From Symbiodinium sp. CCMP2592 (Eukaryota > Sar > Dinophyceae > Suessiales > Symbiodiniaceae), in NCBI GenBank assembly GCA_905221615.1, contig CAJNDT010004635.1, positions 163,321-227,320 of the forward strand: a stretch of DNA of 64,000 nucleotides, in the 5' to 3' direction. The position numbers and the translations under genes are program-made. Positions 13,132 through 24,521 of the stretch are shown here, piece after piece (the first letter of the stretch is position 1; each line of letters begins with the position of its first letter). The notes under the pieces are model-generated. The model searched no databases and had not been told where the DNA came from. It was given only the letters and a program-made list of their open reading frames with translations.

Positions 13132-13317
13132 AAAAACAACAGCCCTGAACTCCGAACTAAGCCCACAAGGCCACAACCCCAGAAAAATTATCACTAGCGG
13201 CCAGCCTCCCCGAAACCTAATAAACATCCCACAGGTCTTGAACGACAAGGACACCTGAGACACTTGGAAACGCAGAAACCTCACAACCTCAACCTTGCAC
13301 CTGCACTGAGCCCTGCG

Positions 13318-13412
13318 TACCCAGAGGCCCCATAGTAGTTCCTTTTTTTGATTACCCTATAGGGTTCTCTATATGAACCCCAAAAAAGGAACTACGTTGG
13401 GGCCTGTGTGTA
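13318..13412. mobile_element. Foldback element, family B, copy 1
   Basis: Ends GGCCCCATAGTAGTTCCTTT and AAAAGGAACTACGTTGGGGC. Confidence 0.8.
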
Positions 13413-13520
13413 AGCCGAACTTCCTTGAAAGAAATCTCCGAAGCACCTTTGGGAGTCAAGGGCTCATAGGAATTACGATTTTGGGGTCTGGAGTCTGGGG
13501 CTTCAAGGCTACAAGGCATG

Positions 13521-13610
13521 CATAGGGTTTAGGGTTTACGGGTTTAGGGTTTAGGGGTTTAGGGGTTTAGGGGTTTAGGTTTAGGGGTTTGGGGTTTAGG
13601 GATTTAGGGG
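13521..13610 (+). repeat. TTTAGGGG/TTTAGGG telomere-like block
   Basis: About ten units, many with an extra G. Confidence 0.9.
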
Positions 13611-14713
13611 TTAATCTGTCGGCATCTGTATCTGTATCCGTTTCTGTGTCTATTACCATATTTATCTATATAGGTATAATTACATAATAATGAACAAATA
13701 AATAAATATACCTATATAATCATGTGTATATATATATATATATACACGTCCGAATAATTCTGTAAATGGATAGCTGCTGTCAGCCGCTGACCCGGCGCAC
13801 GAACGTCATTCGACACAGATGCTATGAGGGATTTGGAACGTGACAGCTGTGGCAATTTTTGCGTGAGGGGTCCAAAATCCAAAAACCCTACTGTTTTTGA
13901 GGGTTAGACCCTCTAATATTAATTTAGGGGTCATACCCTACCATTTTGTGGGGTTTGGGGTACAGGTAGAAACCCTAGAATTGAGAAGTCCCGAAAGAGA
14001 TGGAAAGGCACCAGTGCATTTACATGGAGTCCTAACCTAAGCGTTGTAAACTTTGAGCCTTGGATGCAAGGTGAAACAGGAAGGTGCAATCGAACGGCCG
14101 CTGGCCGCCAAGATGTATGACGTCCTTGTCCCGATTGGCAGCTGCTTGAACTTGTTGGGCGAACTTACCGGAAGCCCTACGGCATCATGTTCACCAAACC
14201 CTACCCCTAAACGCCTAAACCCAGCAACTTCAACCCAAAGCCGTAAACTTCTCAAAGCTTAAATTGCAAATCTCCATAAGCCCCAAACCCGACAGTAGGA
14301 CAGGGTTGGGGCCTTGGGTCGGGGATGAAGGTCTAGGGACCATGATTATGATTGAGGCTTTGTCTTTTGTGGCTGTTTTGGGGCTCGTGGTCTGGAGTGA
14401 GGATTCCCCCCTGATTTCTGAGCCTTAAGGAGGGTGCGGTAGCGATTTCTACCATTCAGGCCGTCAAAGAACAGGGGTTTATTTTTCATGAGGTTAGGTT
14501 TATGGGTCTTGGCTACTTGCCCCTAATTCTGACAAGCTGATCGGATTTCCATTTATTTACCCGTGATTAACAACCGCCTTTCCGTATCAAAAGCTAAGAA
14601 TTGGTACGTAGGGATTCGAACCCTGACAGAAGGGGGCGGTTTCGATGCCTCCGTAAACCTTGTAAACCCTAAACCCTCTTAGACTCCTAGGGGCTGCCAT
14701 GCTCCCATGGTAC

Positions 14714-14789
14714 AGGCAGCCGCCAAACGGCACGAACAGACGGCTGGGTGCGCGCTGATCTTCGGCTGAGTGCCTTCTAAGAAGGGCCT
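14714..14789 (-). CDS. Candidate exon: ALLRRHSAEDQRAPSRLFVP
   Basis: Acceptor CATTTGCAG, donor CCT-GTACCA. It is the leftmost exon I can support on the minus strand. Confidence 0.5.
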
Positions 14790-15043
14790 CTGCAAATGAG
14801 ATGAAGGGATACGCTCCTCGTTTGCCACACGTCGAAGGGAACATGGCAGTTCTGGGTTGAGAGAACATGGCATGAACCACAGATGGGGTGGGAGGGGTTC
14901 CCGATGTTAGGGGTCGCGTAATCCATGGCTACTTTCACCAAATCGCACAGAAACAAAACATAGCAACATTCTAGCGACAGGACACTGTGTACGCAATGTC
15001 CATAAGAAGCATAGTGACAGACCCTAAACCCCAGCCCCAAACA

Positions 15044-15164
15044 CTGCACTGAAGGGTTGGAGGGCAGCTCTTGATGCCATTTCCCTTGTCGCAAGCTTCA
15101 AACAGAGTGGGTAGTGCCAGAAGCACGGCTCGTATGTGAGCAGGATGCGGCAATCCCGGTAACC
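15044..15164 (-). CDS. Candidate exon: LPGLPHPAHIRAVLLALPTL
   Basis: Acceptor ACGTTCAG. The frame continues FEACDKGNGIKSCPPTL. The donor near 15044 (CA-GTGCAG) is provisional. Confidence 0.45.
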
Positions 15165-15694
15165 CTGAACGTGGTACCGGCAAAGCGAGATGGCAAAACA
15201 ACAACAAAAAGAGTCCTAGAGTACTGTCGGGTTCAAGGTGTACGAAGGTGTACGGGGGTTTAGGGTCTAGGGGCCGTACCTGAGCGAGCATTACCTGACT
15301 TGGCTGAAACACTCCGAGTCTTTATAGAAACTTACATTTTCGACACGGCCTAGATCCTACACTACTAGTAAAGGCCCTGAACCGTGCCTATAGTCTCGAC
15401 TGTAGTTAGGATCTTGAAAGGTAACCCCTTACACAGGAATTGGAATGCGGTCTGTGGGTAGTATCCTAAATCCCGAAGCCCTAACCATCTAACCAAGCCC
15501 CACACCCATCAACCCGAGAGGCTGTGCATGGTCCCCAGGTCTTGGGAAATCCCCGAATTAAGGAATATAGCTTAAAATCATATTAAATCAAGGGATCCTC
15601 GTATAATTGAAGGTACATTCCTAGGGTGATTAAGGAATGTTCTCGATCCCCAGGATCAGGAGCCTTGCACAGAACCAGAGGCTTTTCCTGTCAG

Positions 15695-15800
15695 GTTTAG
15701 GGTCGTAGGGCTCATAGGGCTTAGTGCTTTAGGGATTTAAGGTTTTAGGGTTTAGGGTTTATAGATTTTAGGGTTCAGGGTTTGAGGGTTTAGAGTTTAG
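15695..15800 (+). repeat. Degenerate TTTAGGG block
   Basis: Units mixed with TTATAGATT and TTCAGGG variants. Confidence 0.8.
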
Positions 15801-15892
15801 CAACCGCAAGGCCCGAACCAGAAAGAAAAACGATAGCCCTGCGATCGAAGATGGGTATCTGCATTGCGCGGCTTTAAGTGGGGGCTAAGGGT

Positions 15893-16010
15893 TGAATATA
15901 GGGGCCTTTGTAATTAGAATCGAGTTAGCGGGGCATATATTATACTATAACTTGTAAGCAGGAGCCCCCCCCCCCAAAGCCTATATTGTAATTATTAAGG
16001 CCCCTACATT
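15893..16010. mobile_element. Foldback element, family E, copy 1
   Basis: Ends TAGGGGCCTTTGTAATTA and TAATTATTAAGGCCCCTA, with a poly-C tract in the core. Confidence 0.75.
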
Positions 16011-16016
16011 AGGCTT

Positions 16017-16112
16017 TACCTTAACCCTGAAGAACCTATCTTCTTAGGGTTCCCTGTTATGATTTTCTTCTATACGTCCTTGAAAAAGGTTGCTTCTTCA
16101 GGGTTAAGATAG
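16017..16112. mobile_element. Foldback element, family D, copy 1
   Basis: Ends CCTTAACCCTGAAGAACCTA and CTTCTTCAGGGTTAAG. Confidence 0.8.
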
Positions 16113-16174
16113 GGCTTCTTTTGGGTTTTTGAGGGTTGAGGTTCATACTCCCCTGTGCCGATCCCTTGCCCGAC

Positions 16175-16239
16175 CGTTGCGGTGCTTCCGGGCGACTCCC
16201 TGTACCAGAGCAGCATCAATACGAACAGCGCTGCCTCCA
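16175..16239 (-). CDS. Candidate exon: EAALFVLMLLWYRESPGSTA
   Basis: Acceptor GTCTGAG, donor ACG-GTCGGG. Hydrophobic. A second frame (GSAVRIDAALVQGVARKHRN) is open over the same bases. Confidence 0.4.
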
Positions 16240-16571
16240 CTCAGACACGCTTTAGGGCAGTTTAGGGTCTGTCTATGTGTATACATATATATATATATAT
16301 GTGTGTGTATATGTATATATATATATATTCATTTATTTATATATTATTTATATAGAGAGAGTTATTTATAGATTTATATGGTTTCTAAGCCAAGCAAGCC
16401 AGCACAGAAATAGACTTTCGACGTTCGGGCACCGGCGCCATGGAACGCCCTTCCAAAGCCACTAAAGATCTTTGCCAAACCCGTATGAACCCTGTACAAT
16501 TACAAGCCCTAGAAAACCGATTAAAAGTTCAGACCCCCCGGGTGGGGTGGCAGAACTTTCGATATTGTTAC

Positions 16572-16660
16572 GTAAGGTCTGGAGTTGGTTTAGGCTCTTG
16601 GGGGGGCTCGGAGTTCGGGACGGCCCTTCATCCCATGCCACCGCAGTGTTTTCGCAAGAC
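16572..16660 (-). CDS. Candidate exon: SCENTAVAWDEGPSRTPSPP
   Basis: Acceptor GGGCTTAG, donor CTTAC-GTAACA. Eighty-nine nt, Ser/Pro-rich middle. Confidence 0.5.
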
Positions 16661-16971
16661 CTAAGCCCGCAACTCCTGAGGATTCTACGGATGCAAGCCC
16701 GAAGAACATACTGCCTATCCACAAACGTTTGCCTCCCCTAAGATTCTAACTGAACAGCTTTATCTTCACACTCCAACTCCCTTGTGTAACTTTCTGCATG
16801 GCGCTTCTACTCACGCCCTTCCAAAGCTGCTGTGAAAGAGTAAAGACTTGCCTGAAGCCGCAATACTACTGTTCATTGGTTCATTGAACGGATACCAAGC
16901 ACGATAAGTAGGCTAGACCTAAACCCCCAACCCTTAACTCTAACAGGGATCAGGTACCCGTCAGGTTTTGC

Positions 16972-17051
16972 CTGTGTCAGTGGGACGCAGCTGCAGAAAT
17001 GCGCTCGTCTCGAGTCGGCAGTGCGGGATTCGAAGAGATTCTGTAGTGCAT
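16972..17051 (-). CDS. Candidate exon: ALQNLFESRTADSRRAHFCS
   Basis: Acceptor CCCCTAG, GC donor CACAG-GCAAAA. Two bases plus twenty-six codons, ending CVPLTQ. Confidence 0.5.
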
Positions 17052-17233
17052 CTAGGGGTGGCTTAGGGTTTAGAGGTTCAGGGTTTATAGAGCCCTGTGT
17101 CCAACAAGAAAGACGCCCCACAAATGCAGAATCCCTCCTTGGAAAAGATGCCTGCCTCCTCGCTTAAAAACATCGCCGGCAGTGGCTGCTTCAACTGCAG
17201 GTTCAAACTCGAAGACTTTCTGGGAAGCTCATA

Positions 17234-17320
17234 ATTAGAACCCTAAACCCTAAACCCTAAGCCCAAAACCCTAAACTCAACACCATAAATCCTATGCCCA
17301 AAACCCTCAATAGAACCCTC
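17234..17320 (-). repeat. CCCTAAA block
   Basis: Three perfect units then variants. Confidence 0.85.
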
Positions 17321-17427
17321 ATGGGACCTCCTTTTGAACCTTTGTGGGCCTGTTTTTTGCACCCTTCCAGGATCCTTCGCGAACCCTTCGATCCTGATGC
17401 GTCGGGCGTTCGTGGACCGTTAGTGTA

Positions 17428-17487
17428 TGGTTTAGGGTTTAGGGTAGGGTTTAGGGTTTAGGGCTTAGGGTTTAGGGTTTAGGGTTG
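17428..17487 (+). repeat. TTTAGGG block
   Basis: Eight units, nearly perfect. Lies 150 bp from blocks of the opposite orientation on either side. Confidence 0.9.
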
Positions 17488-17640
17488 CTGTGGGTCGGGA
17501 GGGACCATAAACATCACAAGCAATCAAGTGCAGAGCTGCAAGCACAAGCTGCAGTGCAATACTTCACGTCTTGTTGTTCCAACGGCTTTTGCTGCTTGGG
17601 GCATATGGGATCGCTTGTGTATAGGTGTATGAACGGTTCG

Positions 17641-17755
17641 GGAAACCCTAAACCCTAACACACTAACCCTAAAACCCTAACCCTAAACCCTAAAACCCTA
17701 ACCCTAAAACCCTAACCCTAAAACCCTAACCCTAAAACCTAAACCCTGAAGCCCT
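17641..17755 (-). repeat. CCCTAA(A)(A) block with a higher-order unit
   Basis: Alternates CCCTAA and CCCTAAAA, giving a 13-14 bp repeat CCCTAACCCTAAAA several times. Confidence 0.9.
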
Positions 17756-17923
17756 TAACCGCAGGGATGTAAGGATGTGGCGGGCCTTAGGGTCTCAGAA
17801 CTCCCCTGAAAGACCCACCTTCCCGGCTGTGCTAGTCTGGAAAATTTCATTAGACCCAACCCCCCAAGCCCCAAACCCAAAAAAACCAAGCCCATTCAGT
17901 ATAAACCATTCGACCGGAAAACA

Positions 17924-18019
17924 CCGAAAAGGCCAGGCATGGGTTATAGCAAGATTCCGTTCTTTTGGATCCGAAAAGACCAGGCATGGGTTATAGCAAG
18001 ATTCTGTTCTTTTGGATCC
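17924..18019 (+). repeat. 47-bp tandem duplication
   Basis: Units start at 17924 and 17971 (CCGAAAAG...TTTTGGAT) with two differences, so a recent duplication. Confidence 0.9.
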
Positions 18020-18617
18020 AACAGTTCGTGACGACTGATGGTTAGAGATAACGGGATATAGTTATTTCCATTCCTACTCCTAAGCTGATGCTAGTTGCTC
18101 GATGATGGTGATGATGATTGTTCTTCGCTATTCTGCTTCTGCTGCTATTTGGCTTCAGTTATGCCCGTCGGTGTGGGATTGAAGGGCCTGAACTCCGAGT
18201 CTGTGCTTGGTCACATGCCACAGGCGAAGACACTGAGCGACACTGGTGCCAGGACGCGTGGCATGGAAGAGTGGGGACTAGGTGAGCGTGTGCAGAACTT
18301 GCGGCAGGGGCAGACAATAATCTTGCTGATGGCAATGAAACCGCTGAAAGCGTAGCATTGCACCGTAAACCTAAAACCCTAGCAAACACGCATAGACAGT
18401 AATAACGGGGCCTTAACGATTAGACTAGGGTTTTGGGCCCATTACACACACTATATACTTATAATTAATAAGGAACCGTACTCATGTTGTGGACATCGCC
18501 ATCCATGCAGCCGCCTTAGGACTTAAAGGATCAAGCGCTACGGAACTCAAAGACCGCACCGAAGTTTGTACTTCACGTCCTGCGCCCTGCAGGGGCTTGA
18601 AATTCAGGATTTCTTAG

Positions 18618-18706
18618 CCAGGACCCTCCTTGTACCCTCACATAGGGGTATATGGTCCCAAATAAGGGGCATTTAGGGTCTAACAGAGGGTAGATGGAGG
18701 GTCTAG
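18618..18706. mobile_element. Foldback element, family R, copy 1
   Basis: Ends CCAGGACCCTCCTTGTACCC and GGTAGATGGAGGGTCTAGG. Confidence 0.7.
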
Positions 18707-19099
18707 GAGGATTTGGAATTTTGAAGCGGTTTAAGAGTTTAGGGCGTGAGTGATTGAAAGGCAGGCTCTCACCAGGCCAGGGCCTTACCTATGTACGGAA
18801 CCTGCCCATTTAGGGCCACACCCTCTTTGCGGGCCACATACTGAACAGCACGAAAGTTCCGTAGCCTCTGTCTTGGGTCTTGAGTACAGCAAGCTCTGCC
18901 TCCAAACATTCCGGTTAGTAGGTAGAGTTCGGTTCCGACGCAAGCCGGTTGCCAACATTCTCATCGCAGCTGCCTCTAGACGTAGAGACTTGCTTGACTG
19001 AGTAGGCTGGGTAGCTTATCTCCGTATACATACATGTATACATATAATATGTAAATAAACAAGTATATATATATATATGTATATCCATATGCATGTATG

Positions 19100-19110
19100 T
19101 GAGAGAGAGC

Positions 19111-19158
<48 letters not shown>

Positions 19159-19175
19159 GAGAGAGACAGAGCGAG
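19100..19175 (+). repeat. (GA)n microsatellite
   Basis: About 75 bp, flanked by (TA)n tracts. Confidence 0.95.
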
Positions 19176-19648
19176 CGCAATGTGTGTATACATGTATGTA
19201 TATATATATATACACATGTATATATACATAAATATGTATGCATACATATGATTGAAAACCTACATGGGTCCTGAATGCCCCCAAGGAAGGTCTCCAACCG
19301 ACGTTCCGCTCACGCAACACCGGACTGTCCCGACCACTGCGTGCCGACACCAAGGGGCGCGATGCGCTTGAGAACTCTTGGGCACTGCAGATTAGGCCGA
19401 GCTCTAAGCTGGGATGCTTGAGCTTGAGAGGCTGCGTAAAGCTTCGATACAGGGCCGTGATTCTGAAAGCGTTCTTATAGTAGGAGCTAACAGGAGGCTT
19501 GCTTAGAGCAGTTTGGGGCTGCGGGGGACTGTGATCATGGCTGAAACTTCTCGGCTATATGTCTATGCAGCAGCATCTGCATGGAGGCTGCTTGCGCCGT
19601 CTACAGCCAACCGTACCCACTGCGGGCACAAATCGTTACGAATAGTTA

Positions 19649-19741
19649 CCTATAGAGGCTCCAAGGTAGTTCCTTTTTGGGTTTCATACAGAATCCTATA
19701 AGGTAATCCGAAAAAGGAACTACTATGGAGCCTGTGGGTAA
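19649..19741. mobile_element. Foldback element, family B, copy 2
   Basis: Ends GGCTCCAAGGTAGTTCCTTT and AAAAGGAACTACTATGGAGC. The core TATAAGGTAATCC is shared with copies 3 and 4. Confidence 0.8.
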
Positions 19742-19822
19742 AGGAATCCTCAAGTTGTGTTCAGTCCCTGTGGGTTCCCCCGAAAATCACTGAAGAAAAG
19801 CCTGGTGATACCGAAGCATCTT

Positions 19823-19940
19823 CTTACCTTTGGTTGGTAGGGAATGGAAGCCCTAAGCCCTAAACCCTAAACCGTTAAGAATGGTAGTAATAGTAGCTAT
19901 AATTATATCCCATTCCTCCATTCCCTACTAACCAAAGGTT
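19823..19940. mobile_element. Foldback element, family F, copy 1, carrying a telomere-repeat insertion
   Basis: Left end CTTACCTTTGGTTGGTAGGG, right end CCCTACTAACCAAAGG. It equals copies 2 and 3 except for 29 extra bases (19851-19879) made of CCCTAA-type units. Confidence 0.9.
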
Positions 19941-19976
19941 TCCAAGACACATGGAGCCTTCGCGATATGCTATACT

Positions 19977-20077
19977 TAGTTGCAGAGTTCATAAGCCCCC
20001 AATAGTGTATACTTTTAGTTTTAAAGTGGGTAATATGATCCCCAACAGTGTAAAGTGTATCCACTCAGCTACTATAA
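19977..20077. mobile_element. Foldback element, family H, copy 1
   Basis: Ends CTTAGTTGCAGAGTTCATAA and GTATCCACTCAGCTACTA. Confidence 0.75.
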
Positions 20078-20185
20078 GTATATAGAAGCCGGATCTGACC
20101 AACATGGTATGGGCATAGGGGATGTGCCTTCCGAGAGGGCCGGGGCCTTCGAGGCTGCTACACTCTTCAGTGTTCTTTTCGATGT

Positions 20186-20287
20186 GGGAGTTTCCGAAAA
20201 CAGGGGACCCTAATTAAGTACCCCAAGAAGTAGGATCCTTATTGTAAGGACCCCAAAGAAAGGTACCCCTCATTTTCGGAAACTCCC
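20186..20287. mobile_element. Foldback element, family A, copy 2, with ATGT duplication
   Basis: Ends GGGAGTTTCCGAAAA and TTTTCGGAAACTCCC. Flanked on both sides by ATGT in the same orientation (20182-20185, 20288-20291). Confidence 0.85.
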
Positions 20288-20660
20288 ATGTAGGATGGCA
20301 ATTGGAGAGGAGCACAAGGATAGTAAGAAACCTGCAAATCCGAAACCGCCCGTGGGCCACTCTGTGCCAAGAGATGATGCCCCAGCGCACCGAAGCCCAC
20401 TAGCCACACGTGACAATAAATCTTATAACTCCCTTGAACTCAAGAGGAAGAGTCTGAGGCAAGAGTTGGCAATACACTGTTATCAACTACTGGTAAGGTC
20501 TATAAGTTCAGGGCTTTAAGGCCTTTGGGGTTTGCATTTCGAACTTCCTCTTCAACCCTCGCCTCTACTCCTCGACGAGGCGCGTAATCGACGCTCGTTG
20601 CGGCTTGGCTTCTCCGACGCAACTATGCGCGACCAGCGAGCGGCACGATCCACCTTGAAA

Positions 20661-20745
20661 CTACAGTTTGCCCAGACCCTCCGCAGGGAGGGTCCGCCAA
20701 AGCGTATTTAAGCCTGAATGTGCCAGGTCCAAACCGGCAGAAGCA
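20661..20745 (-). CDS. Coding-like island that may be a terminal exon
   Basis: Minus frame LLGDEGASAGLDLAHSGLNT continues to LPAEGLGKL and a TAG at 20661. The plus strand is also open across 20560-20710, so strand and identity are unsure. Confidence 0.3.
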
Positions 20746-20930
20746 CCTTCATCACCAAGGAGCTGCATCGATACAGGTTTGGGGCCCATCATACTAACTA
20801 TATTCATAATAAGGACCCCCCCAAAGTAGTATTGGTAATTGTTTACGGCCCTATGGTAACTCATATGAAGTACAGCGCGGTGCGATGATGGTGGCATGGA
20901 AACTCTTACTGGTATAAGGGCGTAACTCAC

Positions 20931-20975
20931 AGGTGGATCCCTGCTGTACGACTTGTCTCACAAGGGCAAAACATC
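20931..20975 (-). CDS. Candidate exon CFALVRQVVQQGST
   Basis: Acceptor ACTCGGAG, donor ACCT-GTGAGT. The same frame is open well upstream (to about 21105), so the exon may begin earlier. Confidence 0.45.
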
Positions 20976-21599
20976 CTCCGAGTCGATGTGTGCAGAAACA
21001 CAGCGGATCTTCATCCCTCGCTGTACTTAGAGGCATTGGAAGTCCTACATCCATCCAACCCGGCAGATAACCAGACAATATGACTGGTCCTGGCTCCAGG
21101 GGCACTCTAAAACCCTAGAGTCTTCTTTCAGGGATCCCAGTGAGCTTAGCATGCCCATAAACAGCCTTGCCCTGTAAAATCCAAAAGCCGCGGCAGGCTG
21201 CTGGGGGCATGCGGCGCTTGGCAATCTACTGCATTCGCAGCCTTGCTGATAACCCTCACATCCACAATAGTGGGGATCTCATGTACTAGGACACCATACG
21301 AAAAACACCCTAAACCCTATACAGAAAAAAGCTCTGCAGTCAACCCTAAACCCAAGCTGGAAACTTAAGGCTTGCAGGGCTGTAGGATTCAGCTTCCAGA
21401 TGAGGATCAAACCCTAAGCCCCAAAAACCCAGTTTTCTGCTCCAGCAGTACAGGGCGTACTTGTTGGAATGCCCAAGAATCAAACTCACACGGGGTAAGA
21501 GCGCAATAGCGAAAACTAAATGCTTATCCGTGTTCTAGAGTCCTGAACATGACTCAGGATCCTTATTACAAAGTATTAGTAGCCAGAGGTGGAAGTAAC

Positions 21600-21653
21600 T
21601 CCGTGTCGGATCAGGAGCGGGATGTTCTCGCCGACATCCCAGCGATAGTCGGG
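21600..21653 (-). CDS. Candidate exon PDYRWDVGENIPLLIRHG (54 nt, phase 0)
   Basis: Acceptor TGCCCCAG, donor GGA-GTTACT. Eighteen codons with strong C/G third positions. One of the clearest short exons. Confidence 0.6.
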
Positions 21654-21696
21654 CTGGGGCAGCGGTGATGGTAGCGGCTGATGGTGCTGGTAAGTG

Positions 21697-21806
21697 TACT
21701 GTAGGGGCCTCAATGATTACAATAGGGTTTGGGGGCCAGTATACTATAGTTAGAATAAGGAACCCCCCAAAATATTGTTGGTAATGATTTAGGCCCCTAT
21801 AGTATG
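21697..21806. mobile_element. Foldback element, family E, copy 2
   Basis: Ends TAGGGGCCTCAATGATTA and TAATGATTTAGGCCCCTATA. Core ATAAGGAACCCCCC. Confidence 0.8.
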
Positions 21807-22201
21807 CCCTTACAGGTTGATGGCAAAGCCGAGAAGCTCGCGTGGACCCAAAGCCCGAATTCCCAAGAAATGCATCTCATTCATGGATGGAGAATGCAGC
21901 TGAGGTGGGTGTTCAACAGTTAAGCACATCATGACGCTTGAACTTGATCCAGTGATTTAATTCACAACTGCCAGCATCTACGCAAAGATTACCACAGGCC
22001 GCAGCAGCGAAAATCAGTACAAACACGCAAGACAGCTTCGTGGAGAAACGAGCATGCACGTAAGCTTTGAGCCTCTAATCCTGAAATCTCTCCAATGTTG
22101 AGACAAGAAGCCAGCAACTGCCTACCACACCCAACCGAAGCAGAGGCTATCTCCTGAGAAAGGTCCTCAACCGCTTGCTTTTTTCATTCGGAACCCTGAA
22201 C

Positions 22202-22259
22202 TTGAAACCTTCGATCCTGCTGTTCCGAGGTTGGCGTCTTCAGAATCGCCCATCCAATG
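22202..22259 (-). CDS. Candidate exon IGWAILKTPTSEQQDRRFQ
   Basis: Acceptor ATCCTTAG, donor CAA-GTTCAG. One base plus nineteen codons. Confidence 0.5.
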
Positions 22260-22788
22260 CTAAGGATAAGTCAATCGTGAACATCAAACGCCGAAACCTA
22301 TTCCTGAACTAAACCCCGCACCTGAATCCTAAAGCCCCAACCCTAAAACCTAAATCCGGAAATGTCATGCAATTCCTAAAGTCCGAAGCCCCAAACCCCA
22401 AATCCTAAACACAATGTCATGCAGAGCCCTAAGCCCTAACAGCAAGGTCTCGTCTCTCCAAGCTTCACAAAGGGAGCCTACTCGGGTGCAGCGTCGCCCC
22501 AACATCAGCTGTATGGTTGCAATGCACGGGACTTCATGACAGCAGTGATCATAGTGGTGATAAGAATGATGGGAATAGTTTAAAAAGAGTAATCATAGCA
22601 ATGATAGCACACAGTATCAATAATGTAGAACCTACTGCACATATCCGAGAAGTCTACATGTAGTAGCTAAGCCCAACTATCAACTCTCTTCTCCGAACAT
22701 TTAGTGGCGCATCGAACAAGCGCCTTTTGGGCTTTTACCTACCAACCCATCCTGATCGGCAAAAACTCTGGAAAAAAAACATCTAGGT

Positions 22789-22920
22789 TGGTTGGTTGGG
22801 TGGTCGGCTGGTCGGTTAGATGGTTAGATGATGAGTTGGTTGGATGCATGGTTGAATGGATGGGTGGGTTGGTGGCTGGTTGGTTGATTGGTTAGTTGGG
22901 TGGGTGGGTGGGTGCGTTGG
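22789..22920 (+). repeat. TTGG-type minisatellite
   Basis: GGTTGGTT, GGTCGGCTGG and GGTGGGT units; G-rich on plus. Confidence 0.85.
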
Positions 22921-22959
22921 TCGGGCGATGTTGTTGGCGGTGTTGCGGTGGCTGCTGCG

Positions 22960-23160
22960 GATTTCGAGCTTGGGCTTGCAGGTCCTTCCATTTGGATAGT
23001 GCAGGGGCGTTCTACTAAACTCAGGATACGGTCTTGGTGCGGTATCTCCAAGTATTCAGACCTCTCTCTACATCCACATTGATTACTTCTGGATTCTCGG
23101 ACGTCGGGCTTGGGGTGTCCGCACCCATCCAGCTCGCAGAAAATTTGTGCCGCGACTCCT
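22960..23160 (-). CDS. Coding-like island with Cys residues
   Basis: A frame open for about 65 codons includes FCELDGCGHPKPDVRE and CGCRERSEYLEIPHQDRIL. It runs left into the TTGG minisatellite, where the reading becomes low-complexity and is not trusted. Splice sites not fixed. Confidence 0.4.
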
Positions 23161-23187
23161 CCGACTGAGCAGAGACTCGTCATTGGC

Positions 23188-23231
23188 CGGAATCACGCTG
23201 GCACACGTGGCAGCAACTGTTCATGCAGGCC
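23188..23231 (-). CDS. Candidate micro-exon ACMNSCCHVCQRDS
   Basis: Acceptor ATTTTCAG, GC donor CCG-GCCAAT. Four Cys in fourteen residues. Confidence 0.4.
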
Positions 23232-23257
23232 CTGAAAATGGCTAGACGATCTGATAC

Positions 23258-23305
23258 CCGCAGCGATGCAATCCACCGAGACAACGCAAGCCCGCTCCCC
23301 ACGCA
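23258..23305 (-). CDS. Candidate exon PLRGERACVVSVDCIAA
   Basis: Donor GCG-GTATCAG is good. The acceptor is not fixed, so the high coordinate is approximate. The plus strand is also open. Confidence 0.35.
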
Positions 23306-23476
23306 AGGGTGTTTTACAGGTGTTGGCGATACAAGCTAATTATATAGAGTTCATATAATGTTTCTTGTTTTTTGTGTTATAGGGTCGTTGCAAACGTTTC
23401 TGCTTCGTCTGACACTAGGAAATACAGAGTTCAGTTTCTTAACTCTACGGTGTGAACAGACCAATTTCGGAGTTAC

Positions 23477-23526
23477 ATCAAGGAACCCAAAAAGACCATC
23501 TTCGACCAGGGCAGTAGACCCTTCTG
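23477..23526 (-). CDS. Candidate exon EGSTALVEDGLFGFLD
   Basis: Acceptor TGCTTCAG, donor GAT-GTAACT. Two bases plus sixteen codons. Confidence 0.45.
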
Positions 23527-23610
23527 CTGAAGCACTCGCGGAACAAACGCAATAACGATCTCGGCTTGCCAACTTGCGGCGCTTAAGGCTTAAAGCTCAT
23601 GTCAGGCTTT

Positions 23611-23726
23611 ACCTATAGCCTCCATTGTAGTTCCTTTTTTTGGTTAAGCAGTTTTATGGTTAGGAGCCTATAATAGAGATTTTGGTTAACCAAAAAAGGA
23701 ACTACAATGGAGACTATAGGTAAGCC
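23611..23726. mobile_element. Foldback element, family C, copy 1
   Basis: Ends CTCCATTGTAGTTCCTTTTT and AAAAGGAACTACAATGGAG. The core has TTATGGTTAGGAGCC. Confidence 0.85.
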
Positions 23727-23815
23727 TTACACCTCACAGGCTTTAAAGGCATAGGGCATACGGCCTAGCGGACACAGGCTTTAGGCTTGAGCTTGACAGT
23801 TGACAGTTTCGTTGT

Positions 23816-23917
23816 CTTAGTTGCTGAGCTCACAAGCCCCCAAAAGTGTACACTGTTAGCCTTATAGTGGGTGATATTATCCCAAAAGGTGTAAAGTGTA
23901 TCCACTCAGCTACTAAG
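23816..23917. mobile_element. Foldback element, family H, copy 2
   Basis: Ends CTTAGTTGCTGAGCTCACAA and GTATCCACTCAGCTACTAAG. Confidence 0.8.
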
Positions 23918-24521
23918 TGTCTTTGTCAGATTCAGGGCCCTTTTCTGCCTCGCTGCAGCACTTTTCGCGGCTGCGGGCGATGCCTGCATGGGCCCTCTCA
24001 AGGCTCTAGGGCCTGTGTAAGGTTTCAGATGAGTCATCACTCTTCTGATTTCTGGTATCTTCGGAAAGAGCACACTAAAGCTTAATTAAGCCCCAAACCC
24101 CTAAACTCTCTCAGCCCCTTACCCTCGCAGCCCTGAACTCGGCACCTGTTACTGTTTCAGAGGTTCAAACTAGAGCCTCCGGAACCGGTCACGGACAACA
24201 AAAACCAGAGCTGATGACATCTACTTGCTTTTGAGACAAGAGCTATTTACATCTGTTTTGCCTTTAAAGGCTCCCTAATCTACTACTATACAATCTGCTT
24301 TAGGAGAGTAGAATACACCCCAGCCACATCAAAAATCTATTCTAGTTCTCAAGAACGAACAGGTGGGCTCCTGCACTTCCGCAATTCATGCAACACTTGA
24401 TGATTAGGATGGGATTTGGGGGGTATATATGGGTATATTCTACGATGATGAATCATTATGAGAGGAACCCAAGGAACAGTATTGGAAATTAGTCAGCTTC
24501 GCGGATAAACCCCCCTGCAAC

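Noticed and set aside
14598-14650. tRNA-like GGTTCGAATCC on the minus strand
   Set aside because: No matching acceptor stem or D arm upstream, and telomere-like sequence begins within 50 nt.
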